A DNA stretch of 64,000 nucleotides from Flammeovirgaceae bacterium UBA5585 (lineage in GTDB: Bacteria; Bacteroidota; Bacteroidia; Cytophagales; Cyclobacteriaceae), in contig DILT01000013.1 in assembly GCA_002425185.1 (NCBI GenBank), positions 736,221-800,220 on the forward strand, read 5' to 3'. A program made the position numbers and the translations under genes. Positions 8,761 to 17,754 of the stretch are shown here, piece by piece. The notes beneath the pieces were generated by a model, which was given only the letters and a program-made list of their open reading frames with translations, made no database searches and was not told where the DNA came from. Position 1 is the first letter of the stretch. Every line of letters begins with the position of its first letter.

Positions 8761-9423
8761 ATGCAACTTGATTTAATTCTCAAATTTCTGATTGACCTTT
8801 CACGCAATAACAATCGCGAGTGGTTTGAAAAAAACAAATCCCGCTATTTGCAGGTAAAAGAACACTTTGAAGATTTTCTGGAGGCCTTCCATAAAGAGTT
8901 AGTAAAATTTGATGAAAGCCTGGCGGGTCTTAACCCGCGCAAGCAAGGTTTCCGGATTTATCGCGATGTACGCTTTAGCAAAGACAAGCGACCGTATAAG
9001 GTTAACATGGGTGCTGGTTTTTCAGCCCACGGCAAAATGGAACAGGAGCCCGGTTATTATGTTCACCTTGAGCCGGGGAAAAGTTTTGTAGCAGGAGGAT
9101 TTTGGATGCCTGACTCTACCAACCTGGCGAAAATCCGACAGGAGGTGGATTACCATCCGGATGGCTTGCTTAAAATTTTGAATGATCGAAAATTCAAAAA
9201 ATACTTTAATGGATTTGATGATTACGATCGGGTAAAAACAGCCCCAAAGGGTTACCCGAAAGATCACCCCCACATTGATTTACTGAAAAATAAAAGCTTC
9301 ACAGTATCGTGTTACTTCAATGACCAGGAAGTGAAAGACAAAAAATTTGTGAAGCAACTGGCCGAAACCTGCAAGGCCATTAAACCACTGAATGATTTCT
9401 TGAAGGAAGCCATTAGCGAATAG
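8761..9423 (+). CDS. DUF2461 domain-containing protein
   Basis: 220 residues. The pattern WFEKNKSRYLQVKEHFEDF near the N terminus, then RKQGFRIYRDVRFSKDKRPY and a glycine-rich segment ending in YYVHLEPGKSFVAGGFWMPD, is typical of the DUF2461 (TIGR02453) family. The family is widespread and its function is not established. No signal peptide or membrane segment is seen, so it is probably cytoplasmic. It begins 10 bases after murF and is likely co-transcribed. It ends one base before the stop of the convergent AsmA-like gene, with no room for a separate terminator. Confidence 0.9.
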   Translation: MQLDLILKFLIDLSRNNNREWFEKNKSRYLQVKEHFEDFLEAFHKELVKFDESLAGLNPRKQGFRIYRDVRFSKDKRPYKVNMGAGFSAHGKMEQEPGYYVHLEPGKSFVAGGFWMPDSTNLAKIRQEVDYHPDGLLKILNDRKFKKYFNGFDDYDRVKTAPKGYPKDHPHIDLLKNKSFTVSCYFNDQEVKDKKFVKQLAETCKAIKPLNDFLKEAISE

Positions 9424-9424
9424 C

Positions 9425-11914
9425 TCAATTCTCCCAATCAAACTCATCCTTTGAAAGTTCTACTGCTTTTTTCTTCTGCTTGTTTTTAAAAACGTCCTTA
9501 AGTTCCTGAACTTCTTTTTTCAGGTCGGAAACTATTTTCTTCTTCACGGCTTCTGTATCATATTGAACGCGATAATCATCGGTAGTTCCGGTTATCTTGA
9601 GGTATAGCTTGGCGCGCCCTTCCATTTCTTCAATGGCTCCTGCTGCTTCATTAATATCAATTTTTCGTTTGTTATTGAGGGGGGTTACTACACGGTAATC
9701 AATGTGTTGATTAAAAGTATGCGTACCGCTGATCTGAAGTACGGTAACATTACTACGCACCTCCATCTGGGGAATGTAAACCGTTTTATTTTCGATATGA
9801 ATTTCGTTTTTTAAATCGGCAAACCGCAAGGCATTAAGCCCCTCATCATCAAGGTATTTGTTCAAGCGTTTTAGGGGTTCGAATTGATTAAGTTCACCAT
9901 TTTTTATGTTGGCGCTGATATCAGCAACCAGAGTTTCCTGAAATAATTTTAAATTTTGATTCAGTGTTAATTCAAGGCTTACATCGGCAAAGGCCTTTCC
10001 CCTCAAATGCTTATCCTGAATGAACGTTTGCTGAAAATTTTCAAACACATAAAAAACACTATCCACCGAAAGCCCATCTAGTTTCAGGGTGCTCATCACA
10101 TCAATGGCTTTGGGGTTAGTAGCAACTACAATGCCGGTAAGGGAAAGATTGCCCCCCATGGTTTTTACCTGAATATTTCGCGAAACGGCCACCTGATTTT
10201 TTACCAACAAATCGCCTTTGAGTGAGCGGCCGGCAAATCGTTTGTACTGAAGTTTACCCACGTCACAATTAAAATTAAGATAAATGTTCGGTGAAATCCG
10301 GAATTCATATTCTTCTACTGGCCCTCCCTTCGTCTCTTTACCAAAGGCAAATGCGAAAAGTTCATCCACATTCAGGAAGGAAGATTTTAAATCGGCTTCA
10401 ATGCCTACGGGCTGATCGTTAAAAAGAAGAAACGTGATGATATTTTTAAAAAAGCCATTTAAACGGATTTCACTGGAACCCAACTGAGCGCTTACATTAC
10501 TTAATGCCAAATCGTTGTTGTTAAACTGGAAGACACCGTTCAGATTTTTTAACGGAATATTCTCTTTACCATAGGTCAAGGATATGTCACGGGCTTCTAC
10601 CGACCCACGTGTGGAAACCCGTTGGGCGGTGGCTCTGCTTTTCAGCCACGAAAGTTTTCCTTCAAAAGCAATATCAGTAAATAAATTACCGGTTACCTGT
10701 TTCAGACTTTCCATGGGGTAGAAACTGGTAAGGGCTTCCGCATCAATGTCACCCTTGAAATCAAGGATCACATCGGAGTCAATAAAATTGCGAACAACCA
10801 AATTGGCTTGAAAAGGTTTGCCATTGAGTTTTCCGATAATGTTTTTAAGCGACAACACAGCCAGGGATGCATCGCGAAGAGAAGGTGTTGCAAAGGAACC
10901 CTCCATGCTCGCCTCTTCAATTTTTGATTTATACTGCGGATGAAAAAATGTAGCCTTGCTAAAACCAAAACTGGCCGAAAAAGCAGGGCTTTTCTTTTCA
11001 CTGATTTCTCCTTCCAGACTTGCCCGAAAGTAAATGTCGCCCCGACTTTGATACTGCCTAAATGTTCCGGCTGTATTTTCGGGCAGCAAGGAAAGCAGTG
11101 TTTGGATGTCCGTATTCTCGCCTTCAGTAACCAGGTTTATAAGGTTCTTCTCTTTCCAGGAATAGCTTCCTTTTACGGCAAATAACGAAGTGCTTAGTTG
11201 CAGATTGGCCGATTGAATGTGTAACGATTTTTGAACATCATCGTACGTAAGCGATGTGTTGATTAAAAATGATTTTCCTTCCAGCAGGGAAATCTTTCCT
11301 ACGTTAAGTTTTTCGGTATCAACATCACCTTTCGCTGCAATGGCATACCGGTTATCGGCTGATTTAATGGATGCGTAAAGTTGTTCGCTTGTAAAAATGT
11401 ATTCATCTGTTCGCTCAAGATCACTGTAACGAACACGTGTATTTTTTAGGTTTACATTCTTTAGTTCAAAACGAATAGGGCCTGCACCAGTGGACTCTTT
11501 GGTGATGGTATAATTATTTTCCCCCCGGGCATCAACCTTCAGGTTGGTTTCACTATCCACAACCTGAAGCCCAAGTATGGTATATTGACCACGGTAAACA
11601 TCAACGGGATTAAGATGAAATGAAACCTGCCTGGCGGTAAGCAGCGGATAAATTCCAGGGTGACTGTCTTCTACGTACACATCGTTGAAAACGATGGATA
11701 TTCGGGGAAAGCTTTGGAAAATTGAGACATCAATTGTTCCAATTTTTACCGGTGTGCTAAGTTGCTCATTTGCTTTTAATATAAATTGTTTGATGATCTG
11801 ATCTTTAAACAGAAAGGCTGAAACCGCCAGCGAAATTACCGCTACCAGAATAACGAGTACAGAGTAAAAAAGGACTTTCCGTAAGGTTTTCAAGTTTAAA
11901 AAATGGTTTTTCAA
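9425..11914 (-). CDS. AsmA-like inner-membrane-anchored protein
   Basis: 829 residues. One N-terminal transmembrane segment (about 15-35, VLFYSVLVILVAVISLAVSA) is followed by a long periplasmic region with the AsmA pattern: FLKANEQLSTPVKIGTIDVS near the start, then many short strand repeats. A C-terminal segment (YRVVTPLNNKRKIDINEAAG, LKITGTTDDYRVQYD) resembles the AsmA C-terminal domain. A charged tail closes the protein. AsmA-family proteins are now thought to be bridge-like lipid carriers between the inner and outer membranes. It is convergent with the DUF2461 gene (1 base) and divergent from the acyltransferase. Confidence 0.85.
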   Translation of the reverse strand: MKNHFLNLKTLRKVLFYSVLVILVAVISLAVSAFLFKDQIIKQFILKANEQLSTPVKIGTIDVSIFQSFPRISIVFNDVYVEDSHPGIYPLLTARQVSFHLNPVDVYRGQYTILGLQVVDSETNLKVDARGENNYTITKESTGAGPIRFELKNVNLKNTRVRYSDLERTDEYIFTSEQLYASIKSADNRYAIAAKGDVDTEKLNVGKISLLEGKSFLINTSLTYDDVQKSLHIQSANLQLSTSLFAVKGSYSWKEKNLINLVTEGENTDIQTLLSLLPENTAGTFRQYQSRGDIYFRASLEGEISEKKSPAFSASFGFSKATFFHPQYKSKIEEASMEGSFATPSLRDASLAVLSLKNIIGKLNGKPFQANLVVRNFIDSDVILDFKGDIDAEALTSFYPMESLKQVTGNLFTDIAFEGKLSWLKSRATAQRVSTRGSVEARDISLTYGKENIPLKNLNGVFQFNNNDLALSNVSAQLGSSEIRLNGFFKNIITFLLFNDQPVGIEADLKSSFLNVDELFAFAFGKETKGGPVEEYEFRISPNIYLNFNCDVGKLQYKRFAGRSLKGDLLVKNQVAVSRNIQVKTMGGNLSLTGIVVATNPKAIDVMSTLKLDGLSVDSVFYVFENFQQTFIQDKHLRGKAFADVSLELTLNQNLKLFQETLVADISANIKNGELNQFEPLKRLNKYLDDEGLNALRFADLKNEIHIENKTVYIPQMEVRSNVTVLQISGTHTFNQHIDYRVVTPLNNKRKIDINEAAGAIEEMEGRAKLYLKITGTTDDYRVQYDTEAVKKKIVSDLKKEVQELKDVFKNKQKKKAVELSKDEFDWEN

Positions 11915-12060
11915 AAATACATCACAAAGTTCAAACCAAAGCGCAACGGGCTTTATTGTTTATAGAAGTAAATTTTATTGATAAAAGAGCATCGATACCG
12001 TTGATGAAATAACCGTAGAGTGTTGCCTATATCTCGTTATACTTACGTAGAATTTAACCT

Positions 12061-12936
12061 ATGCGCATATTCTTTTATCTGATAATACTACCGGTCAGTA
12101 GTCTGCCCGCCTGGTTTTTATATCGTATTTCTGATGTACTGTATGTTGTTATTTACCGGTTGGCGGGCTACCGAAAGAAGGTTGTTCGCAACAACATCAA
12201 AAATTCCTTCCCGAGTTTTTCTGAACTGGAATGCCGGCAGATTGAACGAACGTTTTATGTTCATTTCTGTGATTTAATAGTTGAGTCCATTAAGACGTTT
12301 ACCATTTCACGTGCAGAGACTGAAAAGCGTTTTACGCATCGTAATCCCGAAATTTTTGATGCGTTTATTCAACGCGGGCAGCACGTTGCGCTGGTAGGCG
12401 GACATTATGGAAACTGGGAATTGTTTGCCGTTTCGATTGCTATGCGCATCCCGCATCAACCCGTAGCACTTTACACGGCACTTTCCAGCGTATTTATGAA
12501 TAATAAAATTCTGGCCAGCCGATCGCGATATGGTTTGTGGATGAGAAATTATGAGCAGGTTAAACAAATTGTTAAAACCGAGACCCATGTTCCGGTTGCA
12601 GTGATTTTTGGATCAGACCAATGCCCGAAATTATCACAACAACCCTATTGGATGGAGTTCTTGAATCAGGAAACCGGAGTGCAGTTTGGTGCAGAAAAAT
12701 TTGCGCGTGATTTTAATACTCCGGTTATCTACGGTGTTATTCATCGCCTAAAACGCGGATACTATGAGACGGAATACCGGTTGGTTTGTGAAAAGCCCGA
12801 TGCGATATCTCCAGGAGGAATTACAGAAATGCATACACGGTTTCTGGAGGCAGATATTAGAGCCAATCCGCCCTTTTGGTTGTGGACACATAAACGGTGG
12901 AAGCGTAAGAAAAGAGATTTTGAGTTGCAGGCATAA
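12061..12936 (+). CDS. LpxL/HtrB-type lipid A acyltransferase
   Basis: 291 residues. An N-terminal hydrophobic segment (FFYLIILPVSSLPAWFLYRI) anchors it to the inner membrane. The catalytic HxxxxE motif is GGHYGNWE with His115 and Glu120, and FGSDQCPKL and FGAEKFARDFNTPVIYGV follow in the expected order. The family transfers a secondary acyl chain to lipid A on the cytoplasmic face. Its length is typical of Bacteroidota members. It is monocistronic here: an AsmA-like envelope gene is divergent upstream and glutamine synthetase is convergent downstream. The exact acceptor cannot be told from sequence. Confidence 0.88.
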   Translation: MRIFFYLIILPVSSLPAWFLYRISDVLYVVIYRLAGYRKKVVRNNIKNSFPSFSELECRQIERTFYVHFCDLIVESIKTFTISRAETEKRFTHRNPEIFDAFIQRGQHVALVGGHYGNWELFAVSIAMRIPHQPVALYTALSSVFMNNKILASRSRYGLWMRNYEQVKQIVKTETHVPVAVIFGSDQCPKLSQQPYWMEFLNQETGVQFGAEKFARDFNTPVIYGVIHRLKRGYYETEYRLVCEKPDAISPGGITEMHTRFLEADIRANPPFWLWTHKRWKRKKRDFELQA

Positions 12937-12950
12937 CCACTGACAGCGAA

Positions 12951-12982
12951 AAAAAGAGCCGTCCCCAAGGTTGAGACGGCTC
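12951..12982 (-). terminator. Intrinsic terminator of glutamine synthetase
   Basis: Arms GAGCCGTC (12956-12963) and GACGGCTC (12975-12982) form an 8-bp stem. On the reverse strand this is followed by a run of T from the complement of 12949-12955. It lies 23 bases beyond the stop codon of the glutamine synthetase gene. Confidence 0.8.
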
Positions 12983-13005
12983 CGACTTTACAACTATAAA
13001 CCAGT

Positions 13006-14058
13006 TTAATGTGCTATGCCATTTCCATTGGTGGCCACAAAAACATCGGCTGAAGCATGCTTTACTGTAGTGATTATTCTTGCTGCAACCTTGTAAGGAT
13101 CGGCCGATGAGTTGGGCCTGCGGTCTTCCAACCAACCTTTCCATCCGTTTTCTACAGTGGCAATAGGGATGCGAATGGAGGCACCTCGATCAGAAATACC
13201 GTAAGAGAATTTATCAATTGATTGGGTTTCATGTTTGCCGGTAAGCCTCAAGTGATTGTCGGCACCGTAAACAGCAATGTGCTCCTGCACAAAAGGAGCA
13301 AACCCCTGGCAAACTTGTTCATAGATTTCTCTCGACCCGCATTCCCTGAGCAGGGAGTTGGAGAAGTTAGCATGCATGCCTGAGCCATTCCAATCGGTTT
13401 GGCCAAGCGGTTTGCAATGCCAGTTTATGGCAACCCCAAACTCTTCGGCAGTTCGCTCAAGCAGGTATCGGGCTACCCATACCTGGTCGCCTGCTTCTTT
13501 AGCCCCTTTAGCAAAAATCTGAAACTCCCACTGGCCGGGCGCTACTTCTGCATTGATGCCTTCAACGTTAATTCCTGCGGTTAAACAATAATCAAGATGT
13601 TTTTCGATGATCTCCCGTCCATAGGCATTTTGTGCGCCAACCGAACAATAGTAGGGTCCTTGCGGTGATGGATAGCCGTTCTCCGGAAATCCAAGAGGCT
13701 TGTTGGTTACCGGATTCCAAAGAAAATATTCCTGCTCAAATCCGAACCAGAAGTCGCGGTCATCATCTTCAATGGTTGCGCGGGCATTGGAAGGATGAGG
13801 TGTTCCATCGGGACTTAATACTTCGCACATAACCAGATAGGCATCTCTTCGCGCGGGATCCGGGAACAACGCAACAGGCAGTAACAGACAATCAGACGAT
13901 CCTCCGGGGGCCTGCTCGGTTGAGCTGCCATCAAACGACCACATGGGGCAACCGTCTAACGTGCCATCAAAGTTTCTGATGATTTTAGTTTTGCTCCGCA
14001 AGCTTTGCGTGGGCGTGTATCCATCCAGCCAGATGTATTCGAGTTTTGCTTTCGACAT
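13006..14058 (-). CDS. glnII: Glutamine synthetase, GSII (eukaryote-like) type
   Basis: 350 residues, far shorter than GSI (about 470) or GSIII (about 700). The beta-grasp motif WSFDGSSTEQA is at about 40-50. The catalytic FGFEQEYFL has Glu108 and Glu110, NAEVAPGQWEFQ is at 169-180, NGSGMHANFS is at 224-233, and KHETQSIDKFSYGISDRGAS binds nucleotide and phosphate. The enzyme makes glutamine from glutamate, ammonium and ATP in the cytoplasm. It is third on the reverse strand after amt and a barrel protein, which suggests a nitrogen-assimilation unit. GSII lacks the adenylylation site of GSI. A good terminator follows. Confidence 0.95.
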   Translation of the reverse strand: MSKAKLEYIWLDGYTPTQSLRSKTKIIRNFDGTLDGCPMWSFDGSSTEQAPGGSSDCLLLPVALFPDPARRDAYLVMCEVLSPDGTPHPSNARATIEDDDRDFWFGFEQEYFLWNPVTNKPLGFPENGYPSPQGPYYCSVGAQNAYGREIIEKHLDYCLTAGINVEGINAEVAPGQWEFQIFAKGAKEAGDQVWVARYLLERTAEEFGVAINWHCKPLGQTDWNGSGMHANFSNSLLRECGSREIYEQVCQGFAPFVQEHIAVYGADNHLRLTGKHETQSIDKFSYGISDRGASIRIPIATVENGWKGWLEDRRPNSSADPYKVAARIITTVKHASADVFVATNGNGIAH

Positions 14059-14086
14059 AGTTTTAAAATTTAAGTTTATAGTGGTT

Positions 14087-15343
14087 TTAAAATTTATACA
14101 CAGCAGCGATGTTAAGGGTAGCCATCATGTCTTTGGCGCTGGCTCCTTTATAAAAGGAGTTTTCTGTAGTTTTATCAATGCGCACTTCCGGAATGAACAT
14201 CAGGTTGCCTAATTTGTAATTTCCGGAAAGCGTGAATTCAACTACGCTTCCGGCACCATCCTCGCCAAGACCAATAATGCCAAGATGATTGTGCTTAATG
14301 GAAAAGTACTCAGCCCGCAATCCGAGATCGAAGCTTTTGGAAAGACTGATTTTGGGATACACTGCGAAGCCAAGGAAGGAAGAAGTCGGCCCGGCTGTTT
14401 TCACGATATCACCATTATCATTTACTTCTTCACCGGCCGTGGTGCTTTGCATAGATGCATTGAATCCGAGGTAGAATACCGGTGATAACTCATAGCCCAG
14501 CGTAACATCGGCCTGAAATAATTTTCCGGCAGAGCTTTCACCAATAGAAGCTTCATCTTTTACCAATGTTCCATCCTGGTCACCATACAGAAAGTTCAAC
14601 CAGATTCCGCCAGCATCGGAAGTTTTTCCAATTTGGGCACCTAGTGTATACGTGTTTACCGGATTGAACTCAACCAGGTCGGTTGGGTTCATTACCGCAA
14701 GTTTGGCAACAAATCCTTTATCCAACGCAAAGTCGAGCCGTGCACCCGTGTGGTTAAAGGGCCCATAGGAAAACAAGTATGAAGTTGAGTAATGAAAGTT
14801 TACTGCCGGTGAGATAACCTCGTAACCAAGGAAGGTGTTGAACTGCCCAATATTCAAGGTTATTTTGTCGGAAAAATTATAATAGACAAAGGCCTGATTA
14901 ATGATGGCTTGCCCGGATGCCGATCCGAACACCGCTGCCTTTCCCCGCGGACCGAATACCAAATCGGCTGTAAACCCTGCCTTGCTTCCTGCATAAGAAG
15001 CGATGAGGTTCACCATGCCAATGGAAAATCCTTTTAAATCGGCAAACGATGAGGAAGGTGCAAAGGCATCATCGTAGTAGGCGTTTTTCGTTTTGAATGA
15101 GCTGTGAAAGTACGTATCAACCGAACCTGAAAAGCTCAGTTTGGGTATTTCATCCTCCTCACCTTCATCTTTCTTCAACAACTGTTCAGCCAGGTCTCCG
15201 GCTGTTATTATCGCATCTTCTTTTGACGGAAGCTTGGCCGCAGAAGCAACAATTAAATTCTCCTGTGCCCTTAAAAGCGAACCATTTATCAGAAGCAGCA
15301 GCATAATGGCATATTTTGAAAAGTGTAAAGCTGAATTTTTCAT
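14087..15343 (-). CDS. Outer-membrane beta-barrel protein, porin-like, between amt and glnII
   Basis: 418 residues with a signal peptide (MKNSALHFSKYAIMLLLLIN, cleavage near LRAQ). The mature protein carries an acidic stretch (KKDEGEEDEIP) and then regular amphipathic strands. It ends in the aromatic IAAVYKF expected of a barrel assembled by BAM. Motifs such as FHSSFKTKNAYYDD and NIGQFNTFLGYEVISP resemble the OmpL/BBP2 group of putative porins often found beside amt in Bacteroidota. Its place between the ammonium transporter and glutamine synthetase suggests it is made under nitrogen limitation and may help solutes enter the periplasm. Substrate specificity is inference. Confidence 0.82.
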   Translation of the reverse strand: MKNSALHFSKYAIMLLLLINGSLLRAQENLIVASAAKLPSKEDAIITAGDLAEQLLKKDEGEEDEIPKLSFSGSVDTYFHSSFKTKNAYYDDAFAPSSSFADLKGFSIGMVNLIASYAGSKAGFTADLVFGPRGKAAVFGSASGQAIINQAFVYYNFSDKITLNIGQFNTFLGYEVISPAVNFHYSTSYLFSYGPFNHTGARLDFALDKGFVAKLAVMNPTDLVEFNPVNTYTLGAQIGKTSDAGGIWLNFLYGDQDGTLVKDEASIGESSAGKLFQADVTLGYELSPVFYLGFNASMQSTTAGEEVNDNGDIVKTAGPTSSFLGFAVYPKISLSKSFDLGLRAEYFSIKHNHLGIIGLGEDGAGSVVEFTLSGNYKLGNLMFIPEVRIDKTTENSFYKGASAKDMMATLNIAAVYKF

Positions 15344-15381
15344 AATTTTGAGTGTGTTTTTTTAAACAATAAGCTAAAGTG

Positions 15382-15413
15382 GTTCCGGCAGGGTCTCTTA
15401 CACCCTCCGGAAC
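15382..15413 (-). terminator. Strong hairpin between amt and the barrel gene
   Basis: GTTCCGG + AGGGT (15382-15388, 15390-15394) pair with ACCCT + CCGGAAC (15402-15413): 12 base pairs with one bulged C and a 7-base loop. On the reverse strand it lies 15 bases after the amt stop, but no clean T-run follows. It may be a partial terminator or mRNA-processing hairpin that sets different levels of amt and the downstream genes. Confidence 0.5.
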
Positions 15414-15427
15414 GCTTTGGTGAAGCA

Positions 15428-16765
15428 TCAGGCAGCAATTCCCTTATCCAATTCCAAGGCTGGCAAGTTCTCGCCATGCTGACTGTAATCTGAGCCGACC
15501 TGTTTTTCTTCACCGCTTATAGTCATTGGTGAAATGAGATCAGTGATTTTAAGGATGATATAAGACCCGACTGTGATGAAGGCCACGGCCACTCCCAAGG
15601 CAATCATTTGTACTTTGAATAATTCGTATTCACCGAAGAACAGTCCGTTGCCGGTGGTGTTTCCGCCATTCACTGCAGTGCTCGCGAGCAATCCTGTCAT
15701 TACCATGCCTACTGCGCCACCTACACCATGGCAAGGGAACACATCCAGGGTATCTTCAAGCGTTGTTTTGGATTTCCAATGAACCACCACATTGCTGATC
15801 AATGCGGCCATAGTTCCGATAAACAGACTGGAAGGAATAGTGACAAAACCTGCAGCGGGTGTTATGGCCACAAGCCCAACAACAGCACCAATGCAGAAGC
15901 CGAGGGCAGAAGGTTTCTTTCCGCGTACAGAATCAAAAAGTACCCAGCATAATCCGGCAGCAGCAGAGGCAGTGTTTGTTGCGGCAAAAGCTGAAGCGGC
16001 CAATGTTCCTGCGCTGAGCGCGCTGCCTGCGTTGAAGCCAAACCAACCAAACCAGAGCAAGCCTGTACCCAGCAGTACAAAAGGAATGTTTGCCGGTTTA
16101 ATTGCTTCTTTTACCTCAGTTCTGTTTCTCAGGTACATAGACGCTACAAGCGCTGCAAAACCAGCCGACATATGTACTACTGTTCCTCCGGCAAAGTCCA
16201 GAACACCGAGTTGAAAGAAGAACCCTTCCGGGTGCCAGGTCATATGGGCAAGCGGGGCATAGATGAAGAGGGAGAACAATACCAGGAAGATGATATAGGA
16301 TTTGAATCGTATGCGTTCAGCAAAAGTGCCGGTAATAAGCGCAGGCGTAATGATGGCAAACTTGAGCTGGAAAAAGGCAAACAATACCAAGGGTATGGTT
16401 CCGAAAACCGGGGCGTCCAGCACGTTTTGAAACATGAAGAACGTGGCAGGGTTTCCGATAATACCGCCAATGCTATCACCGAATGCCAGGCTGAAGCCTA
16501 CAACAATCCAGAGCACACTTATCACGCCCATGGCGATGAAACTCTGAAGCATGGTGGAGATGATGTTTTTGGTATTGATCATACCACCATAGAAGTAGGC
16601 AAGCCCCGGAGTCATTAACAACACAAGCGCTGTGGCTGCCAGCATCCAGGCTACGTCTCCGGAGTCAATACCCTCGGTGTTAATGGTGGCAGGCACAGCG
16701 GGCATAAAAACAGCCAGCACACTTATGCCTACCAGAAGGGCAAGATAGATAATCGATCTTCTCAT
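15428..16765 (-). CDS. amt: Ammonium transporter Amt
   Basis: 445 residues with an N-terminal signal-like segment and eleven predicted membrane helices. Signature sequences include LMTPGLAYFYGGM, LAHMTWHPEG, GGTVVHMSAGFAALVA, NIPFVLLGTGLLWFGWFGFN and FPCHGVGGAVGMVMTG. They contain the twin histidines of the pore and the aromatic gate residues. The protein conducts ammonium across the inner membrane. No glnK (PII) gene is adjacent, which is unusual because amt is commonly paired with one. The barrel and glnII genes follow on the same strand with an 84-base gap and a hairpin. The 247 bases upstream contain two inverted repeats that could be operators. Confidence 0.96.
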   Translation of the reverse strand: MRRSIIYLALLVGISVLAVFMPAVPATINTEGIDSGDVAWMLAATALVLLMTPGLAYFYGGMINTKNIISTMLQSFIAMGVISVLWIVVGFSLAFGDSIGGIIGNPATFFMFQNVLDAPVFGTIPLVLFAFFQLKFAIITPALITGTFAERIRFKSYIIFLVLFSLFIYAPLAHMTWHPEGFFFQLGVLDFAGGTVVHMSAGFAALVASMYLRNRTEVKEAIKPANIPFVLLGTGLLWFGWFGFNAGSALSAGTLAASAFAATNTASAAAGLCWVLFDSVRGKKPSALGFCIGAVVGLVAITPAAGFVTIPSSLFIGTMAALISNVVVHWKSKTTLEDTLDVFPCHGVGGAVGMVMTGLLASTAVNGGNTTGNGLFFGEYELFKVQMIALGVAVAFITVGSYIILKITDLISPMTISGEEKQVGSDYSQHGENLPALELDKGIAA

Positions 16766-16879
16766 AAATTTTGGGTTTAGGTTGAATGGTAGTTTTTAAT
16801 TTCGATTTCTATCTAAAATTCAGAATGTTAGTTTGAATTTTTACCAAATTGTTAATAAAAAGTATCGAAATCGATTTAA

Positions 16880-16953
16880 ATAGGGTATTTTAAGACCCTA
16901 TGTTTTGAAAAAGTTATGTAATTTTTAAAAATAGGGTTCGAATTTTACCCTGT
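16880..16953. promoter_or_regulatory. Tandem inverted repeats upstream of amt
   Basis: ATAGGGT (16880-16886) pairs with ACCCTAT (16895-16901) across 8 bases. A second copy, ATAGGGT (16931-16937) with ACCCTGT (16947-16953), spans 9 bases. The centres are about 51 bases apart, close to five helical turns. The region is otherwise A+T-rich and lies between divergent amt and the secreted-protein gene at 17 kb. Two like-spaced copies suggest a dimeric regulator; the regulator is unknown. Confidence 0.45.
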
Positions 16954-17027
16954 TGTTCGAAATAACTATAGTTCCACTTAGTGAAAAGTGGAGTTGTTTT
17001 TTCATCAAATAGTTGTTTTGTTGCAGC

Positions 17028-17588
17028 GTGACCCATAAGCTGTTTTTCTGGATTTTGTGGCTTACGCTGTCAGCGGATGTGCTTGCTCAGAAATTTAATC
17101 TGTTTGAAATCGAAAACGATGAGTTGGTATGGCGTTGTACCTATTTATATGATGGCCCGCAGGACAGCCTGAGGCGCGAAGTGGTATCGATGCTAAAATC
17201 AAAAATCTTTACCCAGAATGTGGTGCGAAACGAACTGGGTTACAACGGGGAAATACGGCATTATCAGGTTGACTGTCAGCGATACGGCCGGAAATACAAC
17301 AACACGCCACTTATTTACTGGAGCGGTGAATGGAAGGGGAAGTTTGTTGTGGAAATGGCTGAACAGGGCTATCGGGTAACGATCTATGGGCTATATTTTG
17401 AAAATGAGCCGCAACAGGTTTCACGCCACCAAAGCAAGGCAACGCGTAAAGGATTTTATAAAAATGAGGTTTGGAAACGGGGCGAGCCTACCTTTAGAAA
17501 GAAAAAATTGGATGACATGATTCTGATGAGCACGAGTTTGCGCGATGCGTTTGACATAAGGCAATACAATTCTCCTATTAAAGACTAG
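17028..17588 (+). CDS. Hypothetical secreted protein
   Basis: About 186 residues from GTG at 17028 (an in-frame TTG lies at 17013). The start MTHKLFFWILWLTLSADVLAQ is a good signal peptide, so export is likely. The mature part has FNLFEIENDELVWRCTYLYD and SMLKSKIFTQNVVRNELGYN, suggesting a mixed alpha/beta fold, and ends with a basic stretch (RKKKLDDM). I do not recognise a family. A comparable layout (start codon uncertain, Q after the signal) is common for Bacteroidota periplasmic proteins. It is divergent from amt across the repeat-rich gap and upstream of tRNA-Val on the same strand. Confidence 0.7.
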   Translation: MTHKLFFWILWLTLSADVLAQKFNLFEIENDELVWRCTYLYDGPQDSLRREVVSMLKSKIFTQNVVRNELGYNGEIRHYQVDCQRYGRKYNNTPLIYWSGEWKGKFVVEMAEQGYRVTIYGLYFENEPQQVSRHQSKATRKGFYKNEVWKRGEPTFRKKKLDDMILMSTSLRDAFDIRQYNSPIKD

Positions 17589-17635
17589 GCAGATTTATGT
17601 GTCAAGGCAAAGTTTTAATAGCCAACAAAAGATTT

Positions 17636-17665
17636 TTGCGTAAATAATTTTCTCTGCTACATTTG
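17636..17665 (+). promoter_or_regulatory. Promoter of tRNA-Val
   Basis: TTG at 17636-17638, 19 bases, then TACATTTG at 17658-17665. This is an exact match to the Bacteroidota sigma-A consensus TTG-N19-TAnnTTTG, and it ends 14 bases before the tRNA. Confidence 0.8.
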
Positions 17666-17679
17666 CAGTCCCAAAACAA

Positions 17680-17754
17680 GGGAGCTTAGCTCAGCTGGTT
17701 CAGAGCATCTGCCTTACAAGCAGAGGGTCGGGGGTTCGAATCCCTCAGCTCCCA
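17680..17754 (+). tRNA. tRNA-Val (anticodon TAC)
   Basis: A 75-base cloverleaf: acceptor GGGAGCT (17680-17686) pairs with AGCTCCC (17747-17753), discriminator A at 17754. The anticodon stem TCTGC/GCAGA encloses the loop CTTACAA, so the anticodon is TAC (Val, reads GTA). The T arm contains GGTTCGAATCC. The CCA end is not encoded, so a CCA-adding enzyme is needed. A consensus promoter precedes it and a terminator follows. The last 32 transcribed or adjacent bases (17724-17755) are repeated exactly at 18061-18092. Confidence 0.97.

Noticed and set aside
15792..16214. Open frame of 140 codons on the plus strand inside amt
   Set aside because: It is antisense to a well-conserved membrane protein and its composition mirrors the amt helices; no independent signals.
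16960..17010. Terminator-like hairpin CCACTT...AAGTGG followed by T (16975-17002)
   Set aside because: No plus-strand gene lies upstream to be ended; it could be a leader hairpin but the evidence is weak.
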